A stretch of DNA of 64,000 nt. Source: Streptomyces sp. DvalAA-43. GTDB taxonomy: Bacteria; Actinomycetota; Actinomycetes; Streptomycetales; Streptomycetaceae. The translations under genes and the position numbers were made by a program. The stretch covers positions 372,001 to 436,000 of the forward strand of contig NZ_FMBW01000044.1 in assembly GCF_900091725.1 (NCBI RefSeq), read 5' to 3'. The notes under the pieces are model-generated. The model was not told the origin of the DNA and made no database searches. It saw only the letters and a list, made by a program, of their open reading frames with translations. Shown one piece after another: positions 51,568 through 60,699 of the stretch. How positions within the stretch are numbered: the stretch's first letter is position 1; every line of letters starts with the position of its first letter.

Positions 51568-52509
51568 CTACCCGTTGAGATAGCTGCTGATGCCGTCCGC
51601 GATGCCCTGTGCCGCCTTCTGGCGCCAGCCCGAGCTGGTGAGCAGGGCGGCATCCTTCGGATCACGCATATTGCCGCATTCGATGAACACTTTGGGCACG
51701 GTCGACAAATTAAGTCCGCCCAGATCCTTGCGAACGTCCAATCCGGTATTGCCACCGATGTAATTGGAGGGAGCGCTTCCGGTAGCGCGGACGAATAGCC
51801 CGGCGATACGGGTGCCGAGGTCGCGCGAGGGATCGACGATCTTCGTGGTGTCCGCCGCGCCGCTCCGTACCGGCCCGGGGAGGATCACATGGAAACCCCG
51901 GTTGCCGACCGCGGAGCCGTCCGCGTGCACCGACACCACCGCGTCGGCCCGCGCCTGGTTGCCGATCCGGGCCCGCTCGTCCACGCACGGCCCGTACGGA
52001 CGGTCGCCGTCGTATGTCAGGACGACCTTCGCGCCCTGTGCCCGGAGCAGTGTGCGCAGCCGGTGCGACACATCGAGGGTGAACCGGGCCTCGGCGTACC
52101 CCGCGTCGGTCGACGTCCCGGTGGTGTCGCACTCCTTGTGCGTGGTGCCGATGTCCACCTGGCGGTTGATCTCGCGGGTGTGCAGATGGTTGTCGGGGTT
52201 GTGGCCGGGGTCGATGACGACGGTCTTTCCCGACAGCGGGCCGGAGTTGCCGCCCGCGGGCGGGGTGGACCGGGTGGGGGAGGGCGACGTCCGCTCCGGC
52301 GCCGGAGCGCTCTTCGAGGGCGGGTCCGAGGGCCGGGCCGACGGTGATGCGGCGGCGTCGCCGCCCGGACCGGGCCGGGCCGGCGCTCCGGCACCGACAT
52401 CGCCCGCACCGCAGCCCGCGGCGCTCAGACAGACGGCCGCGAGCGCGGTGGTGGCGAGCAGGGTCCGGCGGCGCCGGGTGGGGGGAACACTCTCGTCGTA
52501 CGGCACCAC
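51568..52509 (-). CDS. lipoprotein N-acetylmuramoyl-L-alanine amidase (Amidase_3)
   Basis: A 313-residue zinc amidase. Lipobox LSAAGC near residue 33, a Pro/Ser-rich stalk, then Amidase_3: KTVVIDPGHNPDN (first Zn His), EARFTLDVSHRLRTLLRAQGAKVVLTYDGD (Glu), VVSVHADGSAVGNRGFHVILP (second His) and VPKVFIECGNMRDPKDAALL (catalytic Glu). It cleaves the lactyl-amide bond of peptidoglycan outside the membrane. Two consecutive GTG codons (52509, 52506) compete as start. Confidence 0.88.
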   Translation of the reverse strand: MVPYDESVPPTRRRRTLLATTALAAVCLSAAGCGAGDVGAGAPARPGPGGDAAASPSARPSDPPSKSAPAPERTSPSPTRSTPPAGGNSGPLSGKTVVIDPGHNPDNHLHTREINRQVDIGTTHKECDTTGTSTDAGYAEARFTLDVSHRLRTLLRAQGAKVVLTYDGDRPYGPCVDERARIGNQARADAVVSVHADGSAVGNRGFHVILPGPVRSGAADTTKIVDPSRDLGTRIAGLFVRATGSAPSNYIGGNTGLDVRKDLGGLNLSTVPKVFIECGNMRDPKDAALLTSSGWRQKAAQGIADGISSYLNG

Positions 52510-52541
52510 GCGATGCTATCCGGGCCTCCGGACGGCCCGCC

Positions 52542-53198
52542 TCAGATCCCTGCGCCGGTCCGCCGCAGCACCCGCAGCGAATCCGTCACCGAGACCTCGG
52601 TGAACGCACCGGAGGCCAGGGCCCGCAGATAGACGCGGTACGGGGCCTGGCCGCCGTGCGCGGGGTCCGGGAACACATCGTGGATCACCAGCAGCCCGCC
52701 CTCGGCGACATGCGGCGCCCAGCCCTCGTAGTCACCGTTCGCATGCTCGTCGGTGTGACCGCCGTCGATGAAGACGAAGCCGAGCTTCCCGCCCCAGACG
52801 GCCGCGACCTGCGGAGACCGCCCGACCAGTGCCACGACGTGGTCCTCCAGACCCGCCGCGTGCAGGGTCCTGCGGAAGGTGGGCAGCGTGTCCATCCGGC
52901 CGACCTCCGGGTCCACCACGGTCGGGTCGTGGTACTCCCAGCCGGGCTGCTGCTCCTCGCTGCCGCGGTGGTGGTCGACGGTGAGCGCCGTCACACCGGC
53001 CGCCCGCGCCACGTCGGCGAGCAGGATCGTGGAGCGCCCGCAGTACGTGCCGACCTCCAGGACCGGCAGCCCCAGAGCGGCGGCCCCGGCGGCAGCCGCG
53101 TACAGGGCGAGCCCCTCGCCCACCGGCATGAAGCCCTTGGCGGCCTGGAAGGCGGCGAGAATCTCGGGCGACGGCTCGACGGCGGACTCGGCGGGCAC
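52542..53198 (-). CDS. class I SAM-dependent methyltransferase (CmcI/DUF-type)
   Basis: A 218-residue protein with a Rossmann fold: LPVLEVGTYCGRSTILLADVARAAG (motif I), VTALTVDHHRGSEEQQPG, and KLGFVFIDGGHTDEHANGDYEGWAPHVAEGGLLVIHDVF (acidic catalytic region). It resembles Macrocin-O-methyltransferase/CmcI-type cation-dependent enzymes. GTG 53198 follows AGGAGG. Substrate unknown. Confidence 0.82.
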   Translation of the reverse strand: MPAESAVEPSPEILAAFQAAKGFMPVGEGLALYAAAAGAAALGLPVLEVGTYCGRSTILLADVARAAGVTALTVDHHRGSEEQQPGWEYHDPTVVDPEVGRMDTLPTFRRTLHAAGLEDHVVALVGRSPQVAAVWGGKLGFVFIDGGHTDEHANGDYEGWAPHVAEGGLLVIHDVFPDPAHGGQAPYRVYLRALASGAFTEVSVTDSLRVLRRTGAGI

Positions 53199-53257
53199 GG
53201 GTTCCTCCTGGTGGGAACGGTTTCGGGACTACGCGTTTCGGCGGCGCCCCATCGTGC

Positions 53258-53294
53258 CGTACGCCCCCGCCGAAGGTGTCGGCGGGGGCGTACG
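53258..53294 (-). terminator. hairpin terminator after the peptidase operon
   Basis: CGTACGCCCCCGCCGA with a perfect complement around the loop AGGTG, 49 bases after the M20 peptidase stop and upstream of the methyltransferase gene. Confidence 0.85.
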
Positions 53295-53342
53295 TGGGGT
53301 GAGCCCGGGTCGGGGCGCCCCTGGCAGGGGGTGACGTGGAGG

Positions 53343-54674
53343 TCAGCAGCTCTGCCAGAGTCGGGTCATGACGCGGACGCCGAAGCGCAGGCCCTCCAGC
53401 GGGACGCGTTCGTCCACGCCGTGGAAGAGGCGGCCGTAGTCCAGGTCGTGCGGGAGCTTGAGGCCCTTGAAGCCGAAGCAGCGGATGCCGAGGTGGGTGA
53501 AGGCCTTGGCGTCGGTGCCGCCCGGGTTGCAGTACGGGACCGGGTGGCCGTCCGGGTCCTCGGCGCGCACGGCCGCGCACATGGCGTCGACCAGCGGGCC
53601 GTCGAAGGTCGTCTCCAGCGCGATGTCGTGGTTGACCCACTCCCGGGTGACCGAGGGGAGGAGCAGCTTGTCGATGGTGTCGATCAGCTCCTGCTCGTGG
53701 CCGGGCAGGAAGCGGCCGTCCACCCGGGCGGTCGCCTTTCCGGGGATGACGTTGGTCTGGTAGCCCGCGTTGAACATGGTGGGGTTCGCGGAGTTGCGGA
53801 GTACCACCTGCATGAAGTCGGAGACGGGCCCGAGCTTCGCGAGGCTGCCCTCGATGTCGTTCTCGTCGAACTCGACACCGTAGAGCCGGGCGGCCTCCTC
53901 CAGCAGCGCGCGGACCGGTTCGATCAGCCGGATCGGGAAGGTCTCGCGGCCGATGCGGGTGAGCGACTCGGCGAGGTCGGTGACCGCGTTCTCGTCGTTG
54001 GGGGACGAGCCGTGGCCGGCCCGGCCGGTCGCGGTCAGCTCCATCCAGGCCATGCCGCGCTGGGCGTTCTCGATCGGGTAGAGGCGGCGGGTGTCGTCGA
54101 TGGCGAAGGAGAAGCCGCCGCCCTCGCCGATCGCCTCGGTGACCCCGGCGAACAGTTCCGGGCGGTGCTCGACCAGCCAGTGGGCGCCGAACTTGCCGCC
54201 CGCCTCCTCGTCGGCGAGGAAGGCGAGGACCAGGTCGCGCGAGGGCCTGGTGCCGGTGCGGGCGAAGTGGCGGGCGGTGGCCAGCATGACGGCCACCGTG
54301 TCCTTCATGTCGATCGCGCCCCGGCCCCAGAGGTAGCCGTCGCGGATCTCGCCGGAGAACGGCGGGACCTGCCACTCGGAGGCGTCGGCCGGGACGACGT
54401 CCAGGTGGCCGTGGACCAGGAGGGCGCCGCGCTCCGGGTCGGCGCCCGCGATCCGGGCGATGACACTGGCGCGGCCCGGGGCGGACTCGACCAGCTCGGA
54501 GTCGATGCCCACCTCGGCGAGCCGGCCCACCACCCAGTCGGCGCTCGCGCGCTCGTTGCTGGTGGGGTTGGAGGTGTCGAACCTGATCAGTTCGGCGCAG
54601 AGTTCGATGACCTCCTCCTGGGCCTCGGCGGACGCCGGGACGAGGGAGGGGGTGGTGGGGTCGGGGGTGCTCAT
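53343..54674 (-). CDS. M20-family metallopeptidase (ArgE/DapE/carboxypeptidase type)
   Basis: A 443-residue di-zinc hydrolase. First Zn site LLVHGHLDVVPADASEW (His-Asp) and WGRGAIDMKDTVAVML (bridging Asp); catalytic Glu pair in FLADEEAGGKFGAHWL; dimerisation lid with GRAGHGSSPNDENAV; last His region GTDAKAFTHLGIRCFGF. The family removes acyl or amino-acid groups. ATG 54674 overlaps the permease stop (ATGA). Last gene of a three-gene leftward operon with the permease and DUF1177. Confidence 0.9.
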   Translation of the reverse strand: MSTPDPTTPSLVPASAEAQEEVIELCAELIRFDTSNPTSNERASADWVVGRLAEVGIDSELVESAPGRASVIARIAGADPERGALLVHGHLDVVPADASEWQVPPFSGEIRDGYLWGRGAIDMKDTVAVMLATARHFARTGTRPSRDLVLAFLADEEAGGKFGAHWLVEHRPELFAGVTEAIGEGGGFSFAIDDTRRLYPIENAQRGMAWMELTATGRAGHGSSPNDENAVTDLAESLTRIGRETFPIRLIEPVRALLEEAARLYGVEFDENDIEGSLAKLGPVSDFMQVVLRNSANPTMFNAGYQTNVIPGKATARVDGRFLPGHEQELIDTIDKLLLPSVTREWVNHDIALETTFDGPLVDAMCAAVRAEDPDGHPVPYCNPGGTDAKAFTHLGIRCFGFKGLKLPHDLDYGRLFHGVDERVPLEGLRFGVRVMTRLWQSC

Positions 54675-56062
54675 GCTGCTCCCACAGGGGTCGTGGCGGG
54701 GGCGGCGGGGGCGGAGGCGTCGTCCTCGTCGTCCAGGGTGGAGGTGCCGTACGGCTTCACCCAGCCCAGCAGGCCGAGGACGCTGTACAGGATGAAGGCG
54801 GTGGCCAGCGAGTTCAGGGCCGGTATGCCGCCGTCGTAGAACTTGCCGACGCAGAACGCCGCGATCCAGATGGCGATGGACATCGGCACCCAGGTGGGCG
54901 AGGTCCTCGGCAGGGTCTCGGACTCCCGGGTCTCGTCCAGCGGCTTGCGCATCTTCTTCACGACCCAGTACTCGGCCACGATGATGCCGCCGATCGGCGG
55001 GATCGCGACGCCGAGGATGGAGAGGAACTCGGTGAAGTGGGTCATGATCCCGACCGCGGACAGGACGGTGCCCGCGATGCCGAGGACGATCGTGACCGCG
55101 CCGCGGTGGATCCGCTTGCCGAAGACGACCTGGAAGAAGTTGACGACGCCGAGCGAGGAGCCGTACAGGTTCCAGTCGTTGATCTTGGCGGTGGACATCA
55201 GGACCACGATGACGCCGAAGGCGCCGGAGGTGGAGAGAACGATGTGCGAGACCTCGTTGCTCTTGACCAGGTGACCCAGGAGCACACCGGTCAGGCCGAC
55301 GATGTACTCGGAGAGGATCATCGACGAGGCGCTCTGCAGGAAGACGTGCGAGCCCTTGCGGTTGTACCGGGTCATCTCCGGGGAAACGATCGCGCCGGTC
55401 ATGTAGCCGCCCGCGATGGCGGTGGCGGCGACGGCGAGCGGGATCGTCTGGCCGGGCGGCGGCGAGTGGATCAGCTCGCTGAGCGAGTGGTCCTTCAGCG
55501 TCGAGACGATCGACCAGGCGACCATCGCGAAGAACAGCGGCGTGACGATCTTGGCGAAGACGGCCATGTACTTGAAGCCGAAGATCACCAGGGCGGTGAT
55601 GGCGATGCCGGCCAGCACGCACCACATCCAGGACGGGCCGCCGACCAGCGCCGAGACGCTGTTGCCGAAGATCGTGTTCTGGACGCCGAACCAGCCGACC
55701 AGGCTGACCGCGATGACGAAGCTGACCAGCGCCGAGCCGTTGCGGCCGAAGCCGACCCAGCGGGTCAGCATCGGAGTCGCCAGGCCCTCGCGCATACCGG
55801 CCAGGCCGATCGCGAAGATCACGATCTCCAGGATCACCGCGCCGAGCGTGAAGGCGAGGAAGGCGTCCCCGAAGGTCATGCCGACGCCGATGGTGGCGCC
55901 GAGGGTGAACTGCGAGATCGAGCCGGACTGGGCCAGCCACTGGAGCAGCATCGACCAGAAGCCGAACCGCTTGTCGCGCGGGACGCGCGAGAGCGCGTAG
56001 TCGTCGCTGCCGATGGCCTTGGTCTCGGGGGCCACGGTCTCGGCCTGCGGGGTGGCTGCCAT
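54671..56062 (-). CDS. NCS1/purine-cytosine-permease-type transporter
   Basis: A 463-residue transporter with about twelve hydrophobic segments: QWLAQSGSISQFTLGATIGVGM at the first helix, AIAGGYMTGAIVSPEMTRYNRKGSH (substrate region), NFFQVVFGKRIHRGAVTIVLGI, IPPIGGIIVAEYWVV. NCS1 proteins use Na+ or H+ to import purines, pyrimidines, allantoin and hydantoins. Overlaps both neighbours (TGATG with DUF1177, ATGA with the peptidase), so an unusual nucleobase-like or cyclic amide substrate is possible, to be opened and hydrolysed by the peptidase. Confidence 0.88.
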   Translation of the reverse strand: MAATPQAETVAPETKAIGSDDYALSRVPRDKRFGFWSMLLQWLAQSGSISQFTLGATIGVGMTFGDAFLAFTLGAVILEIVIFAIGLAGMREGLATPMLTRWVGFGRNGSALVSFVIAVSLVGWFGVQNTIFGNSVSALVGGPSWMWCVLAGIAITALVIFGFKYMAVFAKIVTPLFFAMVAWSIVSTLKDHSLSELIHSPPPGQTIPLAVAATAIAGGYMTGAIVSPEMTRYNRKGSHVFLQSASSMILSEYIVGLTGVLLGHLVKSNEVSHIVLSTSGAFGVIVVLMSTAKINDWNLYGSSLGVVNFFQVVFGKRIHRGAVTIVLGIAGTVLSAVGIMTHFTEFLSILGVAIPPIGGIIVAEYWVVKKMRKPLDETRESETLPRTSPTWVPMSIAIWIAAFCVGKFYDGGIPALNSLATAFILYSVLGLLGWVKPYGTSTLDDEDDASAPAAPATTPVGAA

Positions 56063-57015
56063 CAGGACTCCTGGGGTGTGCGGCCGAGGGTCTGGAGGTG
56101 AGCCAGCGACCCGTAACGGCTGACGAGGTTGTCGAACTCCACCGCGTCGTGGAAGTCCAGGTGGCCGCTGCCGTAGGCCTTGGCGACCTCCACGGCGTAG
56201 CGGGCGGCGGACGCGATGTCCGCCTCGTGGCTCGCGCCCGTACCGCAGCCCGGCACCGCGGCGGCCGAGGTGATGGCCAGGCCGACGACCGGGGCGGCCG
56301 TCGCGGTGGCGGGCTGAAGGATCGAATTGATGTGGTGTGCCCCATTACCGTACGGGGTGATGTCCTGCGTGGTCACGGGGTACGTGACCAACGGCTCACC
56401 GGTCACCACGGCCAGAAGTTCACCGAGCCGCTCGCTGACCCGGAGCACCCAGCCCTCCTTGACGGTGGGCGACAGGGCGAGGCCCTTGTGGTTGATGATC
56501 CGGTTGCCCTTGGTGGTGTCGATGGAGAGCACGGCCTCCATCTCGCCGGTCACCTCGTGGCGGTTCATGGTGGCGATGTCCACGGGCGAGCCCATGAACG
56601 GCACCGGGTCGTGCGGCTCGGTCGGCGCGTTCGGGCAGATGTGGGTGGCGACGATCACATCGCCGGGCAGCACATCGCCGCGGCGGCGCATGTCGAGCAG
56701 CTTGGCGGCGGTGGCGATCGCCGAGACGGCGCCGTCGGCGTCGGAGACCAGGCCGGTCACCTCGGGCCGGGCACCGATGCCGCCGAGCCGGCCCACCACG
56801 CCCAGCGTGCGGGCGTCGCCCCCGGAGGTACGCCCTCGGGCGCCCGGGATGCGGACCATGACGAAGTCGGTCGAGCCCTGCTCGCCGACGACCGTGGTGA
56901 CCTGTGCGGACGAGCCCTCGGTCCCGCTCACGGAGTCGAGGTACTCGACCACCGTCTTGCCATTGACCTGGGGATCGTCCAGCAGATCGACGATGTCCAG
57001 CACGTACTTCAACAT
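56062..57015 (-). CDS. DUF1177 family protein
   Basis: A 317-residue cytosolic protein of the DUF1177 family: MLKYVLDIVDLLDDPQVNGKTV-type opening, VRIPGARGRTSGGDARTLGVVGRLGGIGARPE, DVIVATHICPNAPTEPHDPVPFMGSPVDI, LSIDTTKGNRIINHKGLALSPTV. It has conserved Asp/His/Glu clusters that would suit a metal hydrolase related to M20/M42 or DUF917-like proteins, but no function is established that I know of. First gene of the leftward operon, divergent from an IclR regulator. Confidence 0.85.
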   Translation of the reverse strand: MLKYVLDIVDLLDDPQVNGKTVVEYLDSVSGTEGSSAQVTTVVGEQGSTDFVMVRIPGARGRTSGGDARTLGVVGRLGGIGARPEVTGLVSDADGAVSAIATAAKLLDMRRRGDVLPGDVIVATHICPNAPTEPHDPVPFMGSPVDIATMNRHEVTGEMEAVLSIDTTKGNRIINHKGLALSPTVKEGWVLRVSERLGELLAVVTGEPLVTYPVTTQDITPYGNGAHHINSILQPATATAAPVVGLAITSAAAVPGCGTGASHEADIASAARYAVEVAKAYGSGHLDFHDAVEFDNLVSRYGSLAHLQTLGRTPQES

Positions 57016-57110
57016 GGGGGGCCTTTCTCGCTCATCCGGGCACCCGGGCCGGCGCTCGACGGGGGGAAGCGCGGGGCGGGGTGCTGAGGCCACATTCGGG
57101 ATCGGATAGC

Positions 57111-57122
57111 GTTGAACGCAAC
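57111..57122. promoter_or_regulatory. candidate IclR operator in the divergent region
   Basis: GTTG-AACG-CAAC is a perfect inverted repeat halfway between the DUF1177 start (57015) and the IclR start (57161); an AT-richer stretch (57120-57145) follows. The position suits autoregulation and control of the divergent operon. Confidence 0.45.
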
Positions 57123-57160
57123 TGTTTCCCGTTATTTGCAATTCAGGTCTGAATGGTGAG

Positions 57161-57997
57161 ATGACGATGGCGGACTTCGATCTGGACCGGCGCACCCCCG
57201 CCGGAGCCCTGCAAACCGTCGACCGGGCGCTCCTCGTGCTGCTCGCCTTCGAGCGGACCCGGCCCGACTGGGGCGTCACCGAGGTCGCCGAGGAGTTCGG
57301 CTGGGACACCTCGGTGGCCCAGCGGCTGCTGGCCACCCTCGCCGGGCGCGGCTTCCTGGTCTCCGACCCGGTCACCCGCCGCTACCGGATCGGTCCCGCC
57401 GTGCTGCGCCTGGGCCGGCTCTGGGAGCGCTCCGGATCGCTGGAGCTGCTGGCCGGCCCGGTCCTGGAGGAGCTGCGCCGGGTCACCGGCGACACCGTGC
57501 TGTTCTGCCTGCCGGACAGCTTCCACATGCGGTGCGTCGCCGCCGAGGAGGGCGAGGCCGGGCCGCTGCGCTACTACCCGCTGGTCGGCGAGCTCTACCC
57601 GGCGCACGCCGGGGCGACCAGCAAGTCGTACTACGCGTACCTGCCCGACGAACAGCGCCACCGGCTCTTCCGGGGCCGCCCGATGGCCCGCTTCACCGAC
57701 CGGACGGTCACCGACCCGGACCGGCTGGAGGAGGAGTTCCTCAAGGTCCGCGCCCAGGGGTACGCCTTCACGGTCGGCGAGTACGACACCGGCATCGCGA
57801 CCGTGGCCGTACCGGTCTTCCTCGGGCGCGAACCGTACGGCAGCCTCAGCCTCGGCGGCGCCGAAGAGCTGTTCCGGGAGGCGCCGGACGACCGGCTCGA
57901 CGCGCTGCGCCACGCGGCGCAGTTGCTGGAGCGGCGGCTCACCCACCCTCCGCAGCGCCCGAAGTCCCGCGCCCGACGTCCCCGTACCGACCGATGA
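57161..57997 (+). CDS. IclR-family transcriptional regulator
   Basis: A 278-residue IclR protein. N-terminal winged helix: ALQTVDRALLVLLAFERTRPDWGVTEVAEEFGWDTSVAQRLLATLAGRGFL. C-terminal effector domain: VLEELRRVTGDTVLFCLPDS, GELYPAHAGATSKSYYAYL and GEYDTGIATVAVPVFLGREPYGSLSLGG. Start either 57161 or the next ATG at 57167 (GGTGAG 6 bases upstream of the latter). Divergent from the DUF1177 operon and 26 bases before pepE, so it probably controls both arms in response to the substrate. Confidence 0.9.
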   Translation: MTMADFDLDRRTPAGALQTVDRALLVLLAFERTRPDWGVTEVAEEFGWDTSVAQRLLATLAGRGFLVSDPVTRRYRIGPAVLRLGRLWERSGSLELLAGPVLEELRRVTGDTVLFCLPDSFHMRCVAAEEGEAGPLRYYPLVGELYPAHAGATSKSYYAYLPDEQRHRLFRGRPMARFTDRTVTDPDRLEEEFLKVRAQGYAFTVGEYDTGIATVAVPVFLGREPYGSLSLGGAEELFREAPDDRLDALRHAAQLLERRLTHPPQRPKSRARRPRTDR

Positions 57998-58023
57998 CCA
58001 GGAAGAGAACCAAGAGGAACCCG

Positions 58024-58752
58024 ATGAATCTGCTGCTGCTCTCCAACTCCACCCAGTACGGCCGGGGTTACCTGGAACACGCCCTCGACACCGTCACCGC
58101 GTTCCTGCCCTCCGGCGCCCGGCTGGCCTTCGTGCCCTACGCGCTCGCCGACTACACCGCCTACACCGCGCGCGTCCGCGAGGCCCTCGAACCGTCCGGG
58201 ATCACCGTCCGCGGGGTCCATGAGAACGCCGACCCGGTCGCCGAACTCGCCGCGTCCGACGCCGTGTTCATCGGCGGCGGCAACTCCTTCCGGCTGCTGA
58301 GCGCCCTGTACCGGACCGGTCTGCGGGACGCCGTGACCGAGGCGGTACGCGACGGGCTGCCGTACATGGGGGCCAGCGCGGGGACCAACATGGCGGCGCC
58401 CACCCTGCGCACCACCAATGACATGCCGATCGTGCAGCCGCCGTCCTTCGAGACGCTCGGCCTCGTCCCGTTCCAGATCAACCCGCACTATCTGGACCCG
58501 GACCCGGACAGCACCCACAAGGGCGAGACCCGCGAGGAGCGGCTCACCGAATTCCTGGAGGAGAACGACGTGCCGGTGCTCGGCCTGCGCGAGGGCTCAT
58601 GGCTGCGGGTCGACGGACGACAGGCCCGGGTCCAGGGTGCCCGGCCCGCCCGGCTCTTCACCCGCGGCGCGCTGCCGCAGGAGCTTCCGGTGGGCTCGGA
58701 CGTCTCTCATCTGCTCACGACGGCACCGCGGTTCGACGCTCCGGTGCGCTGA
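58024..58752 (+). CDS. pepE: dipeptidase E-type serine peptidase (S51)
   Basis: A 242-residue PepE: MNLLLLSNSTQYGRGYLEHA opening, AVFIGGGNSFRLLSALYRTGL, and the nucleophile elbow YMGASAGTNMAAPT (catalytic Ser) followed by NPHYLDPDPDS (His). PepE cleaves Asp-Xaa dipeptides; the family also has isoaspartyl and cyanophycinase-like members. AAGAGG precedes the ATG. Sits behind the IclR gene, opposite the M20/permease/DUF1177 operon. The last 38 bases overlap the convergent MFS gene. Confidence 0.88.
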   Translation: MNLLLLSNSTQYGRGYLEHALDTVTAFLPSGARLAFVPYALADYTAYTARVREALEPSGITVRGVHENADPVAELAASDAVFIGGGNSFRLLSALYRTGLRDAVTEAVRDGLPYMGASAGTNMAAPTLRTTNDMPIVQPPSFETLGLVPFQINPHYLDPDPDSTHKGETREERLTEFLEENDVPVLGLREGSWLRVDGRQARVQGARPARLFTRGALPQELPVGSDVSHLLTTAPRFDAPVR

Positions 58753-60511
58753 CGGCCAGCACCAGATCGGCGTCGACCGGCAGGCCGTCGCCGAGGTAGG
58801 AGGCCGGGCGGGCGCACGGCGCGTAGCCGGTGGCCGACCCGGCCAGCACATAGGCGCCTCCGTGCGGGGCGGTCAGCGTGTAGCGGCCGTCCGCGTCCGC
58901 CACGGTGAGACCGGCCTGCCGGCCCCGGTGGTCGATCAGCGTGACATTGGCGCGGGCCACCGGGGCGCCGTCCGCGTCCAGCACCCGGCCGCGGAAGCCG
59001 CCCGAACCGGCGACCGGGCGGGAGGCGCCCGGCACCGGGGCCGGGGCGTCGTCGTCACTGCTCGCCAGCAGCGCCGGGCGCATCGCGTCGCGCTGCGACG
59101 GCAGGAACGCGGCCAGCACCAGCCCGATCAGCACCGCACCCGTCGCGATCAGGAACGAGATCCGGAACCCCTCCATCGAGGGCAGCGACACCCCGCCCGT
59201 GCGCACCGAGGTGTTGGCCAGCACCATGCCGATCACGGCACTCGACACCGAGGTGCCGATCGACCGCATCAGGGTGTTCAGACCGTTGGCCGCACCGGTC
59301 TCGGAGGGGTCGACGGCCCCGATGATCAGCGCGGGCAGCGAGGAGTACGCGAGCCCGATGCCGGCCCCGAGCATGACCGCGATCACCACGGTCTGCCAGG
59401 GGGCGCTCATCAGCCCCTGCCCCGCCCCGTAGCCGATCGCGATGATCAGCATGCCGAGCATCAGCGAGACCTTGGGGCCCCGGCGGGCGGACAGCCGGGC
59501 GTACAGCGGGGCGACGAGCATCATCGTCAGACCGAGCGGCGCCACGCACAGCCCCGCGACCACCATCGACTGCCCGAGACCGTACCCCGTCGACGCGGGG
59601 AGCTGGAGCAGCTGCGGCAGGACCAGCGAGACGGCGTAGAAGGCGACCCCGACCATGATCGAGGAGAGGTTGGTGAGCAGCACCTCGCGCCGGGCCGTGG
59701 TCCGCAGATCGACCAGCGGGGCCGGGCTGCGCAGCTCGAACAGCCCCCACAGGACGAGGATCACCAGCGCGGTGGCGATCAGTCCGAGCGTGCTGCCCGA
59801 GGTCCAGCCCCAGTCGCTGCCCTTGGTGATGGGCAGCAGCAGACAGACGAGGCCGAGCGAGAGCCCCAGCGCGCCGACGAGGTCGAAGCGGCCGGGGGCG
59901 CGCAGCGTGGTCTCCGGGACGAACAGGACGGTGAGCGCCATCGACAGCACACCGAGACCGGCCGCGCCGAAGAACAGGGTGTGCCAGTCGGAGTGCTGGG
60001 CGACCAGCGCGGCGGCGGGCAGCGCCAGGCCGCCGCCGACCCCGATGGAGGAGCTCATCAGGGCCATCGCCGAGCCGAGCTTCTCGCGCGGCAGCTCGTC
60101 GCGCATGATGCCGATGCCCAGCGGGATGGCGCCCATGGCGAAGCCCTGGAGGGCGCGTCCCACGATCATGATCACGAGATCGTCGGTGAAGGCGCATATC
60201 AAGGAGCCGATCACCATCACGGCGAGGCTGGCGAGCAGCATCTTCCGCTTGCCGTTGAGGTCACCGAGCCGCCCCATGATCGGGGTGGAGACGGCCCCGG
60301 CGAGCAGCGTCGCGGTCATCACCCAGGTGGCGTCGGACGGATCGGTGTGCAGCAGGGCGGGCAGATCCTTGATGACGGGGACGAGGAGGGTCTGCATCAC
60401 CGCGACGGTGATACCCGCGAAGGCGAGGACGGGGACGACACCGCCGCCCGCCTTGCGCGGGCGCGGATCGGGCAGCTCCCCGGCGTGCTGTTCGTTCGTC
60501 GTCTGTGGCAT
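58715..60511 (-). CDS. MFS transporter (DHA2 type) with a C-terminal carboxypeptidase-regulatory-like domain
   Basis: A 598-residue protein. Residues of about 25-485 form a 14-helix DHA2 exporter: TWVMTATLLAGAVSTPIMGRLGDLNGKRKMLL (motif A), GRALQGFAMGAIPLGIGIMRDELP, SSIGVGGGLALPAAALV (motif C-like). Residues of about 515-590 form a small beta domain, GSGGFRGRVLDADGAPVARANVTLIDHRGRQ...VADADGRYTLTAPHGGAYVLAGSATGYAP, the carboxypeptidase-regulatory/transthyretin-like fold, an unusual fusion. ATG 60511 follows GGAGG. Likely drug or metabolite efflux; the tail may bind a ligand or the envelope. Confidence 0.85.
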   Translation of the reverse strand: MPQTTNEQHAGELPDPRPRKAGGGVVPVLAFAGITVAVMQTLLVPVIKDLPALLHTDPSDATWVMTATLLAGAVSTPIMGRLGDLNGKRKMLLASLAVMVIGSLICAFTDDLVIMIVGRALQGFAMGAIPLGIGIMRDELPREKLGSAMALMSSSIGVGGGLALPAAALVAQHSDWHTLFFGAAGLGVLSMALTVLFVPETTLRAPGRFDLVGALGLSLGLVCLLLPITKGSDWGWTSGSTLGLIATALVILVLWGLFELRSPAPLVDLRTTARREVLLTNLSSIMVGVAFYAVSLVLPQLLQLPASTGYGLGQSMVVAGLCVAPLGLTMMLVAPLYARLSARRGPKVSLMLGMLIIAIGYGAGQGLMSAPWQTVVIAVMLGAGIGLAYSSLPALIIGAVDPSETGAANGLNTLMRSIGTSVSSAVIGMVLANTSVRTGGVSLPSMEGFRISFLIATGAVLIGLVLAAFLPSQRDAMRPALLASSDDDAPAPVPGASRPVAGSGGFRGRVLDADGAPVARANVTLIDHRGRQAGLTVADADGRYTLTAPHGGAYVLAGSATGYAPCARPASYLGDGLPVDADLVLAVSAPERRTAVPS

Positions 60512-60699
60512 GCGTGCGGCCTCCGGGCGGCGTGATCGAGATTCTGGAAGAGGCATGCGGGCGGCGCGGGCGGACAGCGCCGACCGCCAAGTGTGTGCAG
60601 GGTGAAACCTTCCGTGCGCCCACGGTATTCCGGTGAACGCCGTACGAACGGGGCACGACGGCGCACTCGGCCCGGAACGCGCGGAGATCCGGACAGCAT

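Noticed and set aside
57100..57150. KstR box in the IclR/DUF1177 divergent region
   Set aside because: GTTGAACGCAAC does not match TnnAACnnGTTnnA; it looks more like an IclR-type dyad.
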